A DNA stretch of 64,000 bases. Origin: JBDIAG01 sp047974565. Lineage in GTDB: Bacteria; Actinomycetota; Actinomycetes; Actinomycetales; CAWJMD01. The notes under the pieces were generated by a model. It worked only from the letters and a program-made list of their open reading frames with translations, did not search any database and had not been told where the DNA came from. Positions 26,146 through 33,680 of this stretch are shown here, piece after piece. Made by a program: the position numbers and the translations under genes. How positions within the stretch are numbered: the first letter of the stretch is position 1; each line of letters opens with the position of its first letter. The stretch is taken from positions 1 through 64,000 of the forward strand of contig JBKECN010000076.1 in the NCBI GenBank assembly GCA_047974565.1, given 5' to 3'.

Positions 26146-27207
26146 TTATCCGGTACCGGTGACATCGGCTCGCGCTGTCCACAGGCGCAGATCCAGCGGG
26201 GCCGGTACGGGGATCTGGTCGAAACCGCACGACCGAGGGTCCCGGTCGGGCCGCCACCTCTCGAACTGGGCAAGGTGCCTGAACCGTCCACCCTGCATGG
26301 CGTCGTACCTCACTTCGAGCACCCGTTCCGGGCGTAGTGGCACGAATGCCAGGGACGCGCCGGGACTCCAGCGGCTCCCGGGCTCGGACCGGCCCGAGGC
26401 CTCTTCGGCCCACTGCCACGGGTGGTCGTGCGCCGAGACCACCAGCGGGGTCAACTCCTCGACGAGAGCACGACGCCTGGCCATGGTCAGGGCACCGACC
26501 ACGCCCACCGGACACAACTGGCCGTCCTCGTCGTACAGCCCGAGCACCAGTGACCCGACCGCCTCGGGGCTCGTGCGATGCGGACGGTACCCCGCCAGGA
26601 CGCAGTCCGCGGTCCGGCGGTGCTTGACCTTGCTCATCACCCGTTTACCCGGCTGGTATCTCAGGTCGGGTGCCTTGGCGATGATCCCGTCCAGTCCGGC
26701 CCCCTCCAACTCGTCGAACCAGCGCCGGGCCACCTCGAGTTGTTCCGTGGCCGGGGTCAGCCGTACCGGCCCATGCACCACGTCCTCCAGGCGGGCTCGC
26801 CGGGCGGCGAAACCCTCCCCCAGCAGCGACTCCGCACCCACCGCGAGCAGATCGAAGGCCACCAGTTCCGCCGCAAGCTCGTCGGCAAGCCGATCGATCC
26901 GGCTCCGGGCCGGATGCAGGCGCAATTGCAGGGCACCGAAATCCAACCGGCCCTGCGGCCCGATCCGGACGATCTCCCCGTCCACCACACAGTGCTCCGG
27001 CAGGCCCCGCAGGCAGGCCTGCACCACCTCGGGGAAGAACCGGCCGATCTCGCGAGCGTTTCGGGAGTGGATCTGCACGTCGTCCCCGTCGCGAAAGACC
27101 AGCGCGCGAAAACCGTCCCATTTCGGCTCATAGACCTGTCCGGGTGGCGGCGCAGCCACGGATTTGGCCAGCATCGGCTCCAACGGGGGCCGCACGGGCA
27201 AGTTCAT
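26146..27207 (-). CDS. ATP-dependent DNA ligase (LigC type)
   Basis: 353 residues. The adenylated lysine is K29 in EPKWDGFRAL; DGEIV, GIIAKAPDLRYQPGKR (motif IV-V region) and KVKHRRTADCVLAGYR follow, and the C-terminal OB-fold part holds EVRYDAMQGGRFRH. The short length, with no nuclease or primase domain, fits the LigC proteins of Actinobacteria, which complement the NAD-dependent LigA in base-excision or end-joining repair. No Ku gene is adjacent. Confidence 0.9.
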   Translation of the reverse strand: MNLPVRPPLEPMLAKSVAAPPPGQVYEPKWDGFRALVFRDGDDVQIHSRNAREIGRFFPEVVQACLRGLPEHCVVDGEIVRIGPQGRLDFGALQLRLHPARSRIDRLADELAAELVAFDLLAVGAESLLGEGFAARRARLEDVVHGPVRLTPATEQLEVARRWFDELEGAGLDGIIAKAPDLRYQPGKRVMSKVKHRRTADCVLAGYRPHRTSPEAVGSLVLGLYDEDGQLCPVGVVGALTMARRRALVEELTPLVVSAHDHPWQWAEEASGRSEPGSRWSPGASLAFVPLRPERVLEVRYDAMQGGRFRHLAQFERWRPDRDPRSCGFDQIPVPAPLDLRLWTARADVTGTG

Positions 27208-27376
27208 GTTGCCCAGTGTGACCTTCTCGCACCCCTGCTACCCGGTCGGCTGCTCAAGCACAGCCGCGCCCACCCCGATTCCATTCACAGTGGCCCATTT
27301 CATCAGGGCGAAGCCTCCGACCCTCGCTGCGCGAGGACGTGGAGGGACCTCAGGGGACGACGGAAGGAAGTTCACC

Positions 27377-29032
27377 ATGCCAGGACGGGAGCACACCGGG
27401 CTGGGGATCCCACGACAGCTCAGCCCCCGATCGGGCCAGGAGACCTCGCGGACGTCCCTTGCACAACTTGCCGAGCCCGAGCACGAACACCTCGCCGATG
27501 AGGCCGACGCGGCTGTCGCCGCAACGGCCACGGCCGCGTCGAAGGACCCGGATGGCGACGGCCTGCACGGCCGGGTGGGCACCGGCCTCATGCTGCTGGT
27601 CGAGGTGCCCAAGGTATGGGCGGCCAATCCCGAGGACTCGCTCGGCGACCTGGCCCGTCCGATGCGTGACCTGGCCCGCCGGTGCGACGCGGCAATCAGC
27701 CTGATCCGACGCCCGGAGCAGGATGCCGGACGCACCCGGACGGTGTTCTGCTCCACTGCCGGGCATGACGGACTGCTGGTGCGGCGCGAGATCGACAGCC
27801 TCTCCGATCTCGGCGAACTGCGGCTCGACTCCGTCCTGGACCAGGTCCGGGCTGGCCAGGTGCCCGACGGCTGGGAGGAGGCTGAGCCCATCCTGCTGGT
27901 CACCGTGGTCGGTCAGCGTCGCCGATCGGAGGTCGGCCCGATGCTGGCCGCGGAGTTGCACCGCTACGACCCGGACAACATCTGGGAGTGCTCGGCCGAC
28001 ATCGGCGACTCTGGTCGGCTGTGCACGCTGGCACTGCCAGTCGGCTTCGTCCACCGAGACGTCTCGGTGTCCGACGCCGGGCCCCTCATCCAGAGCCTGT
28101 GGCAGCAGCGCAGCCTGCCCGATCTGTTCGCCGGACGGACCCATCACACCCCCGAGTTGCGCTTGGCCGAGGTGACCTTGCGTAACCGGCTCGGAGCCAC
28201 CCCGGCCGGAGCCCTCACCCCCATCGAGGTGAGCGAAGCCCAGATCGCGACCGGTGATCACGAGGACGCCGCGATCCGGATCACCCGGGTGGTGACCCGC
28301 TGGCGCGTCTACCCGACGCTGGTCAGCGACCCGGCGCTGGCCCTCATGGTGCCGACCCGGGTGGGACAACCGACCCGGTCCTGGCGGGTCGTGATCGACC
28401 GCTCCAGCCTGGTCGGCGACAACGACTCGCACCTGTCGGTGATCGAGGTCGCCGACGAGGATGAGCCCGGGGACGGCGTGCACGCGTGGGATGCGGCCAA
28501 CTCCGCAGACCAGGGACCGCTGCTGCCCGACCCGACCGTGGTCGCCGAGATCTCCTCGCTGCGGCCCGGACGCGCGCTCGACCTGGGTTGCGGATCTGGA
28601 CGGCACGCGTTGTGGTTGGCCGAGCAGGGCTGGCAGGTGACCGGGGTCGACTTCTCCCGTAGCGGACTGTGGAGACTGGCCGACGAGGCGGGGCGACGCA
28701 ACCTCGCGGTGCGGGCCGAACTCGCCGACATGCGGGTGTGGACCCCCGGCGGACAGGGTTTCGATCTGGTGCTGGCCTGCAACGTCTCCCTCGAGAACGT
28801 CTTCCAACGGTGCGCCGGCTGGCTCTCGCCCACCGGGCGGATCGTGCTCGTCCAGCCGGTCGCCGACGAGGACGCCACCCAGCCAACCACCGACGGGGTG
28901 AAGGACTATGTCTTCTATGCGGCCCGGGCGACCGGGGCGCGCCTGCGGGTGCTACGAGCCGGCGAGGTGGAGCGGGTGACCGACCACGGGGTCCAGCGGG
29001 ACTTCGTCATCGTCGCTGCCCGGCCCAGCTGA
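27377..29032 (+). CDS. Fusion of a degenerate sucrase/ferredoxin-like domain with a class I methyltransferase
   Basis: 551 residues from the ATG at 27377 after GGAAGGAAG. Residues from about 70 to 330 align by eye with the sucrase/ferredoxin-like protein encoded at 43786: ILLVTVVGQRRRSEVGPML against the ferredoxin-like cysteine region, WECSADIGDSGRL against WQCSHLGGDRFAG, then ALPVGF. The two adjacent Cys and the His of that family are missing here, so an iron-sulfur cluster is unlikely. Residues from about 390 form a SAM-binding methyltransferase: ALDLGCGSGRHALWLAEQG and VTGVDFS (motif I and post-I). Substrate unknown. It is a single gene, divergent from the ligase and convergent with the thioesterase. 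Confidence 0.7.
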   Translation: MPGREHTGLGIPRQLSPRSGQETSRTSLAQLAEPEHEHLADEADAAVAATATAASKDPDGDGLHGRVGTGLMLLVEVPKVWAANPEDSLGDLARPMRDLARRCDAAISLIRRPEQDAGRTRTVFCSTAGHDGLLVRREIDSLSDLGELRLDSVLDQVRAGQVPDGWEEAEPILLVTVVGQRRRSEVGPMLAAELHRYDPDNIWECSADIGDSGRLCTLALPVGFVHRDVSVSDAGPLIQSLWQQRSLPDLFAGRTHHTPELRLAEVTLRNRLGATPAGALTPIEVSEAQIATGDHEDAAIRITRVVTRWRVYPTLVSDPALALMVPTRVGQPTRSWRVVIDRSSLVGDNDSHLSVIEVADEDEPGDGVHAWDAANSADQGPLLPDPTVVAEISSLRPGRALDLGCGSGRHALWLAEQGWQVTGVDFSRSGLWRLADEAGRRNLAVRAELADMRVWTPGGQGFDLVLACNVSLENVFQRCAGWLSPTGRIVLVQPVADEDATQPTTDGVKDYVFYAARATGARLRVLRAGEVERVTDHGVQRDFVIVAARPS

Positions 29033-29044
29033 AGCCACTACGGG

Positions 29045-29854
29045 TCACGGCCGCTGCGGCATCGGCCGAACGGTGAGCACCTGCTCAGCGCGCCCGAGCG
29101 GACCGTGGACATCGTGCAGCGTGCTGGAGGTGAGCCCGACTCCGGCGGGCCCGTAGGAGACCATCGTGTCCAGGCCCACCCAGGCCGGGTCGGGTCGACG
29201 CCACAGATGGATGACCAGGTCGACATTGGGAAACATCCACTCCCCCGGGTCGACCCGGGTGGCCACCCCGTTGGCGGTGTCCACCAGTCGCACATACTCC
29301 GCCACGGGGCCGGACTCCACGCCCTGCACGAGCGCCTGCTCGGTGTTCAGCCAGGCCTGGTTGCGCCCCGGCACACCGCGTTCGGCACGGATCTGCAGGG
29401 ACTCGATGTACCCGCCGCCCCAGGTGCCGCGGAAGTTGAGTTCGGGCAACTCGTCCGGGCGCGGCAGGGCCCGTTCGTGGCTGCCTGCCACCACGGAGGT
29501 GTCGTTGCCCAGCAACCGCCAGGCGGTGCCCCGCACGACCTCCCGATCGGCGACCGTGGCAGTGAAGGCGAGTTGCTCGATGGTCTTGCCCGGACGCTGC
29601 AGGCTCACCTGCACGGTGGTGCGCTCCAAGGGCATGAAACCGAGGATCTCGTAGCCGAGCTTGACGATCTGCATACCGTCACGCGGGGCGAACCGCTCCA
29701 CCTCGTGGGCGATCAGCCCGGCCATCGGCGCCATGTGCTGCTCGTGCGGACTCCAGGCGCCCTGGGCATGCACCGTGGGGTCATAGACACCATCCGACAC
29801 CGGGCGGTAGCAGGCTTCGCCGTCACGTTTCACGGTTCTGTTGTCTTCTTTCAC
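29045..29854 (-). CDS. Acyl-CoA thioesterase domain protein (double hotdog)
   Basis: 269 residues with the features of the actinobacterial thioesterase-like superfamily: an N-terminal hotdog with AQGAWSPHEQHMAPMAGLIAHEVE and a second with IRAERGVPGRNQAWLNTEQALVQG and the C-terminal region VDLVIHLWRRPDPAWVGLDTMVSYG. Such proteins hydrolyse acyl-CoA in fatty-acid breakdown; some are only acyl-CoA binding. The gene is divergent from the SGNH hydrolase gene, and the palindrome at 29903-29914 lies between. Confidence 0.8.
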   Translation of the reverse strand: MKEDNRTVKRDGEACYRPVSDGVYDPTVHAQGAWSPHEQHMAPMAGLIAHEVERFAPRDGMQIVKLGYEILGFMPLERTTVQVSLQRPGKTIEQLAFTATVADREVVRGTAWRLLGNDTSVVAGSHERALPRPDELPELNFRGTWGGGYIESLQIRAERGVPGRNQAWLNTEQALVQGVESGPVAEYVRLVDTANGVATRVDPGEWMFPNVDLVIHLWRRPDPAWVGLDTMVSYGPAGVGLTSSTLHDVHGPLGRAEQVLTVRPMPQRP

Positions 29855-29902
29855 GCTTTCGGCGCTCCTCTGAGTGAACTCACCCGACGACCGTGTCGAT
29901 AC

Positions 29903-29914
29903 TACCCGCGGGTA
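29903..29914. promoter_or_regulatory. Palindrome TACCCGCGGGTA, possible TetR-family operator
   Basis: A perfect 12-base inverted repeat in the 154-base region between the divergent thioesterase and SGNH genes. Palindromes with CCGCGG cores are common TetR-family sites next to fatty-acid genes; a second half-like TTACCCG lies 10 bases on. No regulator is encoded beside it. Confidence 0.4.
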
Positions 29915-30008
29915 ACTTCACCTTTACCCGTCAGGTGGACGCACGGTCGGCCCTGCGGTAGCTGGGCCAGCCAACCACATGGGAGTCACCGCGAAGGAGG
30001 CGGTAACG

Positions 30009-31052
30009 ATGGCAGATCGAATTGGGGATGCACGCCGGGCAGCCGCCCTGGTGGGCCTGGCCGGTGGTGGGCTGGGAGCCTTGGCCGCCGCCGGGTACGG
30101 GGTTCTCTATGCCGAGATGACGGTTGCCCGCCGGATCATCGGCCAGCCCTTCGGCGACCAGGCCCCCAGCGCGGACGGCTGGTTCGTCCCGCCGGGTGCA
30201 GTGCACCCGGACGACCTGCGCCAGGAGGCCGGAGCCATACGACTGGTGATCCTCGGTGACTCGGGAGCGGCCGGGCTGGGCTGTGAGTACGCCCATCAAA
30301 CGCCCGGGAGCCTGCTCGCCGAGCGGCTGGCTGAGGCGAGCGGGCGTGCCGTGCAGCTGCGGACCCTGGCTGTTGTGGGGGCGGAGACCTCCGAACTGGC
30401 CGAGCAGGTGGACAGGCTCGAGGACGAGCCGGTGCACCGCGCGATCGGCGCGAGCGTGTGCGTCATCGTGGTGGGCGGCAACGATGTCACCGCGCAGGTG
30501 CGAGCCTCGACTGCGGCGACCCAGTTGGGGGCGGTGGTCACCCGGCTGATCGAACAGGACCTGCGGGTGGTGGTGGGGACCTGCCCGGATCTGGGCACCA
30601 TCAAACCCGTCCCTCAGCCGCTGCGCGCGCTGGCCCGCGGGATGAGCCGCCAGTTGGCGGCGGCCCAGACGGTGGCCGCCGTGCATGCCGGTGCCTGCAC
30701 GGTGTCCTTGGGCGATCTGCTCGGTCCCGCCTTCGATGCCGAGCCCGAGACCCTCTTCTCCCGGGACCGTTTCCACCCCAGCCCGGCCGGCTACCGGCGC
30801 CTCGTCGAGGCGATGGCTCCGAGCGTGCTGGCCGCCGCGGGACATCCCACCGATCAACAGGATTCGGCGCCCGACCCGGTCGGCGAACTCACCCTGGCCG
30901 AGGCCGCGGACGATGCAGCCGCGCACGCGGGGACCCGGATCGACGCCCAACCGCGACTTCGCTGGCCGAAGCGCCGCCGTGAAGGTGGCACGATGACATG
31001 GCAGACTCAATTGGTCCGAAGCACCAACCCTGACAACGGGAGTGCCCGATGA
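30009..31052 (+). CDS. SGNH/GDSL-family hydrolase
   Basis: 347 residues from the ATG at 30009, which follows AAGGAGG; an ATG at 29979 in the same frame has no such site. A short hydrophobic segment (about 12-35) could be a membrane anchor. LVILGDSGAAGLG holds the nucleophile Ser, IVVGGNDV the oxyanion Asn and DRFHPSPAGY the catalytic Asp and His. Lipase or esterase activity follows from the family. The stop overlaps the next start as ATGA, so it is coupled to the hydrolase gene downstream. Confidence 0.85.
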   Translation: MADRIGDARRAAALVGLAGGGLGALAAAGYGVLYAEMTVARRIIGQPFGDQAPSADGWFVPPGAVHPDDLRQEAGAIRLVILGDSGAAGLGCEYAHQTPGSLLAERLAEASGRAVQLRTLAVVGAETSELAEQVDRLEDEPVHRAIGASVCVIVVGGNDVTAQVRASTAATQLGAVVTRLIEQDLRVVVGTCPDLGTIKPVPQPLRALARGMSRQLAAAQTVAAVHAGACTVSLGDLLGPAFDAEPETLFSRDRFHPSPAGYRRLVEAMAPSVLAAAGHPTDQQDSAPDPVGELTLAEAADDAAAHAGTRIDAQPRLRWPKRRREGGTMTWQTQLVRSTNPDNGSAR

Positions 31053-32017
31053 AGCACGAGGACGACTGGGACGGCAGCTGGTCACCTGACCGCTACCTGA
31101 CCCTGGACCACGCACAGGTGCGCTACCGGCGCCGGTCCGGACGATCACAGGCCGGCGTTCCGCTGGTGCTCGTCAACGGCATCGGTGCGGCAATGGAGAT
31201 GTGGGCCGACTTCCTCGTCGGAATGGACGACCGAGAGATCATCGCCTTCGATCTGCCCGGGGCGGGTCGCTCGACCGCTGCGCCGTTGCCGGTCGGCATG
31301 TCGTGGTTCGCCGGCCAGGTCGCCAAGATCCTGGACGCTCTCGGGGTGGACGTGGTCGACATGCTCGGCTTCTCCTTCGGTGGCACGGTGGCCCAGCAGT
31401 TCGCCCGGGACCATCCGCACCGGCTGCGCCGCTTGGTGCTGGCCTCCACCACCCCGGGGCTGCCCTCGCTGCCGGGCGATCCACTCGCGCTGCTCATCGC
31501 GCTGACCCCGATGCGCTACCTCGACCGCACCCTGGGCGCCATGCTCGTCCCGCACATGGTCGGCGGGCGTACCTACCGCGATCGCCGAGTGCTGATGCAC
31601 CAACTGCCCCTGCGTCAGGAGCAGCCCCCGACGTGGTGGGGGTACCTCACTCAGTTGTGGGCAATCGGCACCTACGCGGGCTCACTGGACCTGAAGTCGA
31701 TCACCGCCTCCACCCTCGTGCTGCACGGCGATGACGACCGCCTCTGCCCGGTCATCAACGCCCGCTGGATGGCCTCGACCCTGCCCAACGCGCGCTACCG
31801 CGAACTCCACGGCGCCGGACACCTGCTGTTGCTGGACGAGCCGGCCAAGGCCGGGCGGTATGTACGTGAGTTCCTCGACGAGCACGAGGACGGCGAGCGC
31901 GACACCCACCGCCCCCAGGCAACCGGGGTCAGCACCCGGTCCCGCACCGGCCGGGCCCAGCGCCCGACAGCAGCGGCCGACTCACCGCGCTCGGCGGACT
32001 CGCGCCGCACGGCCTGA
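31049..32017 (+). CDS. Alpha/beta hydrolase related to intracellular poly(3-hydroxyalkanoate) depolymerases
   Basis: 322 residues, ATG within the ATGA overlap. The arrangement VLVNGIGAAMEMW, IAFDLPGAGRS, MLGFSFGGTVAQQFARDHPHRLRRLVLAST, YLDRTLGAMLVPHMVGG and LHGDDDRLCPVINARWM resembles PhaZ-type PHA depolymerases of pseudomonads in order and spacing. The active-site triad would be Ser in GFSFGG, Asp in DDDRL and His in GAGHLLLLD. From about 280 the chain is a disordered Arg/Ser/Thr-rich tail. Degradation of medium-chain PHA is plausible but not shown; no PHA synthase is in the window. Confidence 0.7.
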   Translation: MKHEDDWDGSWSPDRYLTLDHAQVRYRRRSGRSQAGVPLVLVNGIGAAMEMWADFLVGMDDREIIAFDLPGAGRSTAAPLPVGMSWFAGQVAKILDALGVDVVDMLGFSFGGTVAQQFARDHPHRLRRLVLASTTPGLPSLPGDPLALLIALTPMRYLDRTLGAMLVPHMVGGRTYRDRRVLMHQLPLRQEQPPTWWGYLTQLWAIGTYAGSLDLKSITASTLVLHGDDDRLCPVINARWMASTLPNARYRELHGAGHLLLLDEPAKAGRYVREFLDEHEDGERDTHRPQATGVSTRSRTGRAQRPTAAADSPRSADSRRTA

Positions 32018-32055
32018 GGACGGACGGGCTGCGGACGGACGGGCTCAGACTCCGA

Positions 32056-32439
32056 TTACAGCGCGCGACGCAGGTCGGCCAGCAGCCGGGCCACCTCACT
32101 GTGCCGGTCCGGTGCCTCGCTCAGCGCGTCGTTCGTCAGCACCGTGAGTTGAGCGGCCAGCCCGTGCGGACGCAACTGCGGCACCGGGCGCCTGGTGCGG
32201 CCCTGGGCATCTGCTGCCAGGTCGGCCAGGTGCTGACAGGTCCGGTGCACCAACTGAGCAGGTGTGACCGGGTCGTCGGCGCCGCCGGGTGCCGTTGCCG
32301 CAGAGGCCCTTGCCGCAGAGGCCGTTGCCGGCGGGCTGGGGCGGCTCCACCGCACCAGGGGATAGGACACACAACGATCGACGACCCGGCGCAACTCGCG
32401 CACCGGGTCGTCGGCGTGGGGCTGGACGAGATTGCTCAC
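32056..32439 (-). CDS. Conserved hypothetical protein
   Basis: 127 residues from a GTG, 13 bases after the BI-1-type gene in the same direction. It opens with DPVRELRRVVDRCVSYPLVR, has an Ala/Ser-rich middle made by a 15-base repeat, and ends with DAQGRTRRPVPQLRPHGLAAQLTV and a Leu-rich helix. I recall similar small actinobacterial proteins but no function is known. Confidence 0.65.
   Translation of the reverse strand: MSNLVQPHADDPVRELRRVVDRCVSYPLVRWSRPSPPATASAARASAATAPGGADDPVTPAQLVHRTCQHLADLAADAQGRTRRPVPQLRPHGLAAQLTVLTNDALSEAPDRHSEVARLLADLRRAL
32294..32323. repeat. 15-base in-frame tandem repeat
   Basis: Two near-identical copies of TTGCCGCAGAGGCC (15-base period), with a partial third, lie inside the hypothetical gene and code for an Ala/Ser-rich stretch. 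Confidence 0.7.
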
Positions 32440-32452
32440 CCGTCCGACCGGA

Positions 32453-33409
32453 TCAGTTCTGTCGCAGGATCGAGATCAGTCGGAGCATCTCGATGTACAG
32501 CCACACCAGGGTGACCATCAGCCCGAAGGCTGCCCGCCAGGACTCCTTCTGCGGCAGGCCGTTGTTCACGCCCCGCTCGATGTAGTCGAAGTCGAGGATG
32601 AGGTTGAGTGAGGCCAGGCCGACCGCGAACACGCTGATGCCCAGGCCGAGCAGGCCGGTGTCGTAGAAGGCGCTGAATCCGAAGATCAGCGAGCTACCCA
32701 GGTTGAGCAGGGCGAAGATGAAGTAGCCGAAGGTCAGCATGACGATCCAGCGGGTGAACTTCGGGGTGGCCCGCAGGGCCTTGACCTTGTAGGCCACGAG
32801 CATCGCCGCGAAAGCCCCGAGGGTGCCCAGTACCGCGGTGACCACGATGCCCGGGTAGATCGTCTCGAAGAGCACGCTGACCGCGCCGACCATGACGCCT
32901 TCGATCGCGGCGAAGGCCAGGATCGCCGGCACCGGGACGCTGCGGGCCCGGCCGATGTACAGGCTCAGGCCGATGGTCACCACGATGCTCACGAGCATGA
33001 TCGGCATCACCAGCCCGAAGGCACCGGTGAAGGCGAGGGCGAACCACGACATCGCGCCGGTGACGAGCAGGATCGCGAAGAGGATCCCGCTGCGCATCAG
33101 CACGTCGTCATAGGTCATCCGCCCGGTCTGCATCGGCCCGGCGGAGGGCTGGTTGTACGCCTGGTTCAGGTCGTTGGGCGAGCCCCACTGGGGCTGGGGT
33201 GCGTATCCGGGCTGCTGCGGGTAGCCCTGCTGCGGTCCCGGCTGGCCGTAGCCCTGCTGGGGTGCCTGGTACCCGTACTGCTGCTCCCCGTACTGGGGAG
33301 GCTGGCCGTACTGGGGGGCCTGGCCGTATTGCTGTTGCCCGAACTGCTGACCTCTCCCAGACCGAGCGAACTCAGGCCGGCTGCTGAAAGCCGGGTTCGA
33401 GCTGCGCAT
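32453..33409 (-). CDS. Bax inhibitor-1/YccA family membrane protein
   Basis: 318 residues from the ATG at 33409 (TTGGAGAAC upstream). Residues 1-95 are a low-complexity Gln/Gly/Tyr/Pro-rich region (FGQQQYGQAPQYGQ style). The remainder has seven predicted helices with the family regions ILFAILLVTGAMSWFALAF, YIGRARSVPVPAILAFAAIEG and FALLNLGSSLIFGFSAFYDTG. Members are implicated in membrane stress and calcium leak; none of this is shown here. Confidence 0.88.
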   Translation of the reverse strand: MRSSNPAFSSRPEFARSGRGQQFGQQQYGQAPQYGQPPQYGEQQYGYQAPQQGYGQPGPQQGYPQQPGYAPQPQWGSPNDLNQAYNQPSAGPMQTGRMTYDDVLMRSGILFAILLVTGAMSWFALAFTGAFGLVMPIMLVSIVVTIGLSLYIGRARSVPVPAILAFAAIEGVMVGAVSVLFETIYPGIVVTAVLGTLGAFAAMLVAYKVKALRATPKFTRWIVMLTFGYFIFALLNLGSSLIFGFSAFYDTGLLGLGISVFAVGLASLNLILDFDYIERGVNNGLPQKESWRAAFGLMVTLVWLYIEMLRLISILRQN

Positions 33410-33574
33410 TGTTCTCCAATCATGAGGCGGGCGCCCACTGGCGGGCGCCGGGCCGACCATCATTGATCGGCTCCCATACCGTAAACGACATCTCGGCCCG
33501 CTCTGTTCCGCAGCGACAACCGATAGCCGACCGTGACCCCGACGCACGACGCAAGGAGGCCGTCTGCCGATCGG

Positions 33575-33647
33575 TACCCCCGGTGGGACTCGAACCCACA
33601 CTGCAGCGATTTTAAGTCGCCTGCCTCTGCCATTGGGCTACGGGGGC
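33575..33647 (-). tRNA. tRNA with UAA anticodon (leucine by anticodon), class I shape
   Basis: 73 nucleotides fold into a full cloverleaf. Acceptor arms GCCCCCG and CGGGGGT pair with one G-U at the end and A73 follows. The anticodon stem is GGCGA with TCGCT, the loop CTTAAAA, anticodon UAA, which reads the leucine codon UUA. The T-arm is GTGGG-TTCGAGT-CCCAC. The variable region is only 5 bases (GCAGT), whereas leucine tRNAs normally carry a long variable arm. Identity as Leu therefore rests on the anticodon alone. Confidence 0.8.
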
Positions 33648-33680
33648 CTGACTGGCCACCGACCCAGTATCGCTGCTCGG

